The notes beneath the pieces are model-generated. The model had not been told where the DNA came from, did not search any database, and was given only the letters and a program-made list of their open reading frames with translations. DNA of 64,000 nucleotides from Cellulomonas fengjieae (GTDB lineage Bacteria; Actinomycetota; Actinomycetes; Actinomycetales; Cellulomonadaceae): positions 2,542,001 to 2,606,000 of the forward strand of contig NZ_CP074404.1 in assembly GCF_018388465.1 (NCBI RefSeq), written 5' to 3'. Each line of letters begins with the position of its first letter. The stretch's first letter is position 1. The position numbers and the translations under genes are program-made. Positions 62,438 to 64,000 of this stretch are shown here, piece by piece.

Positions 62438-63596
62438 GGCCCCGTTCGCGCAGGAGCCGGTCGAACAGCTCGGCATGCTGCTCCACGACCACCGAGTCGA
62501 GGTAGCGCGCCCGGGCCTGCGCGGCGCCCGCGACGGGGTCGAGCCCGGCGTCGGAGATCTCCCGCAGCGCCTCGGCGATGGCGGGCGCGTCACGCGGGGG
62601 CACGATCCGCCCGAACCCCGTGTCGCGCACCGGCATGCGCACCCCCGGCAGGTCGCTGGCCACGACGGGGATCCCCTGCATCATCGCCTCGACCTGTACC
62701 AGGCCGAACGCCTCGAGCGAGTTGACCGACGGCAGCGCGAAGACGTCGAGCGAGGCGTAGAAGTCCGGCAGTGCCTCGTCCGCGACGAAACCCATCAGCC
62801 GGATCCGCGGATCGTCGCCGATCGCCTCGCGGACCCGGTCCACCACGCTCCCGCCGGCGACCTTGGCGAAGTCGCCACCGATGAGCAGCCGGGCGTCCGG
62901 CCCGAGCTCACGGAAGCCCCGCACCAGGTACTCGAGACCCTTCTCCTCCACGATCCGGCCCAGGAACCCGACGTGCAGGCCGTCCCCGTCGCGGAACCGG
63001 GGCTGCCCGCCCGAGCGGTCGACGGCCGGGGCGGGCAGGGCCTGCGTCCGCCCGGCCATCGCGCCGGCCAGCCGGCTGGCGCGCGCGTAGTCCTCGCTCG
63101 TCACGGCCACGACGTCCGACCGACGCAGCGCGATCCGGTGTGACCGGTCGAGCGCCCAGGTCTGGAAGGAGTTGAACAGCCCCGCGGGCAGGGTCACGTC
63201 GCACTGGTACGTGGTGACCAGCGGGACGCCCCGGACCCCGAGCGCGATCGCGCCGGCCTCGAGCATCGGCAGGTGCAGGTGGACCAGCTTCGCCTTGCGC
63301 GCCCAGCGCAGGACGGTGGGCACGAACGACGGGCTCACGATGCCCTTGCCGATCCTGGCCACGACGGGCGTGCGCAGGACGTCGACGCCGCCGATCCGCT
63401 CGATCCGGGGCGTGCTGGGGTCGTGGTGCCCGGCGATCACCAGGACCCGGTAGCCGCGTGCGACCAGGCCCTCGGCGGTCACCCGCGCGGCCTCCGTCAC
63501 GCCCGAGACGTAGGGCGCGTAGTAGTTGAGCGCCACGAGGACGTCGTACGGGCGGGGCGAGGTCGTCTCGAGGGGCGAGGCAGTCTCAGGGGGCAC
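62421..63596 (-). CDS. GT4 glycosyltransferase
   Basis: 391 residues. Opens with VLVALNYYAPYVSGVTEAAR, the acceptor-side start of many GT4 mannosyl/glucosyl transferases. The donor half has VGFLGRIVEEKGLEYL and PSVNSLEAFGLVQVEAMMQG (E-x7-E pair). GTG start overlaps the stop of the gene beyond it by 11 nt. Convergent with the methyltransferase. Substrate unknown. Confidence 0.9.
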   Translation of the reverse strand: MPPETASPLETTSPRPYDVLVALNYYAPYVSGVTEAARVTAEGLVARGYRVLVIAGHHDPSTPRIERIGGVDVLRTPVVARIGKGIVSPSFVPTVLRWARKAKLVHLHLPMLEAGAIALGVRGVPLVTTYQCDVTLPAGLFNSFQTWALDRSHRIALRRSDVVAVTSEDYARASRLAGAMAGRTQALPAPAVDRSGGQPRFRDGDGLHVGFLGRIVEEKGLEYLVRGFRELGPDARLLIGGDFAKVAGGSVVDRVREAIGDDPRIRLMGFVADEALPDFYASLDVFALPSVNSLEAFGLVQVEAMMQGIPVVASDLPGVRMPVRDTGFGRIVPPRDAPAIAEALREISDAGLDPVAGAAQARARYLDSVVVEQHAELFDRLLRERGLSSPR

Positions 63597-64000
63597 CGTG
63601 CACTCCGATCAGGGCGAGCTGCTGCGTGGGTTCGGCGCCTTCGGCGCCGACGTCGAGCTGGATGGTCGCGATCGACGCGTCGCCGAGCTCCACCGGGACC
63701 AGGGCCCGACCGTCGACGATGTCCGCGCGCGCGACCTGGCCGGTCTCGAGCACCGTCGCCCGTACCTCCCCGGCACCGGCTGCGGCGAGCTCGAGCTCGA
63801 CCGGACCGGTGAGACCGGGAGAACGAACGACGGTGATCTTGCCACCGTCGGGACCAATCATGCTGCCGTCCGCCTGGGCGTACGGGGACCAGGTGGGCAG
63901 GTCCAACGGCACGGCCGCGACGGCGGGGGCGGCGCCCAGGTCGACCATCCGGAAGCGGTCGTTCTGGGCGACGACGGCCGCGGGGTCCGCATCGAGGAAC
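63586..64000 (-). CDS. C-terminal part of an unidentified protein (continues past right edge)
   Basis: The reading frame is open from the right edge through FLDADPAAVVAQNDRFRMVDLG to the stop at 63586, giving about 137 visible residues. They are beta-rich, with PVELELAAAGAGEVRATVLETG and a late IATIQLDVGAEG. This resembles a small extracellular sandwich domain at the end of a larger membrane protein. No family can be named from this piece. It overlaps the GT4 start by 11 nt and so belongs to the same operon. Confidence 0.6.
   Translation of the reverse strand, partial: FLDADPAAVVAQNDRFRMVDLGAAPAVAAVPLDLPTWSPYAQADGSMIGPDGGKITVVRSPGLTGPVELELAAAGAGEVRATVLETGQVARADIVDGRALVPVELGDASIATIQLDVGAEGAEPTQQLALIGVHGAP

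Overview
The window is very GC-rich, uses many GTG starts, and packs genes into runs joined by ATGA, GTGA or TGATG overlaps. Together with mtrA/mtrB, whiB, TIGR03089 and DUF3499/DUF5719 genes this points to an actinobacterium. The order mtrB-mtrA ... ahcY ... manB-DUF3499-metallopeptidase ... whiB ... manA recalls the mtrAB-sahH-manB-whiB2 neighbourhood of Mycobacterium, while gene content and style suggest a Cellulomonas-like member of the Micrococcales. The genus is an inference.

Region 1 (1-24 kb) is mostly conserved core: the MtrAB two-component system; a MoxR/DUF58/DUF4129/DUF4350 membrane operon; a winged-helix protein; SpoIIM-like and RDD membrane proteins; S-adenosylhomocysteinase; a Trm112-like protein; phosphomannomutase; two small cysteine-containing proteins; a metallopeptidase-like protein; a WbbL-like rhamnosyltransferase; a very large membrane glycosyltransferase with a DUF5719 partner; WhiB; TIGR03089; and mannose-6-phosphate isomerase.

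Region 2 (24-64 kb) is a surface or cell-wall polysaccharide locus. It holds rmlA and rmlD but not rmlB/rmlC, two gmd-type dehydratases, an acyltransferase, and fourteen genes with nucleotide-sugar or polyprenyl-sugar glycosyltransferase domains. It also holds three GT-C-like membrane proteins, a GtrA plus polyprenyl-sugar-synthase plus GT-C set, a Wzx-like flippase, an FkbM methyltransferase, a Wzm/Wzt ABC exporter whose ATPase has an extra C-terminal carbohydrate-binding-like domain, and a free SAM methyltransferase. One aminotransferase gene survives only as an N-terminal fragment.

The most interesting object is a 1368-residue protein (30618-34724). It combines a SAM methyltransferase, a degenerate kinase-like domain, a coiled coil, a GT2 and a GT4. 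The first three parts follow the architecture of the WbdD O-antigen chain terminator of Gram-negative bacteria. With the extended Wzt this suggests a cap-and-recognise export system in a Gram-positive actinobacterium.

Two sequence-level patterns recur. About a dozen genes have a TANNNT-like -10 box 6-7 nt before an ATG or GTG with no ribosome binding site, which looks like leaderless transcription. Short tandem repeats sit exactly on stop codons at three gene ends. No tRNA, rRNA, CRISPR array or intact mobile element was seen.
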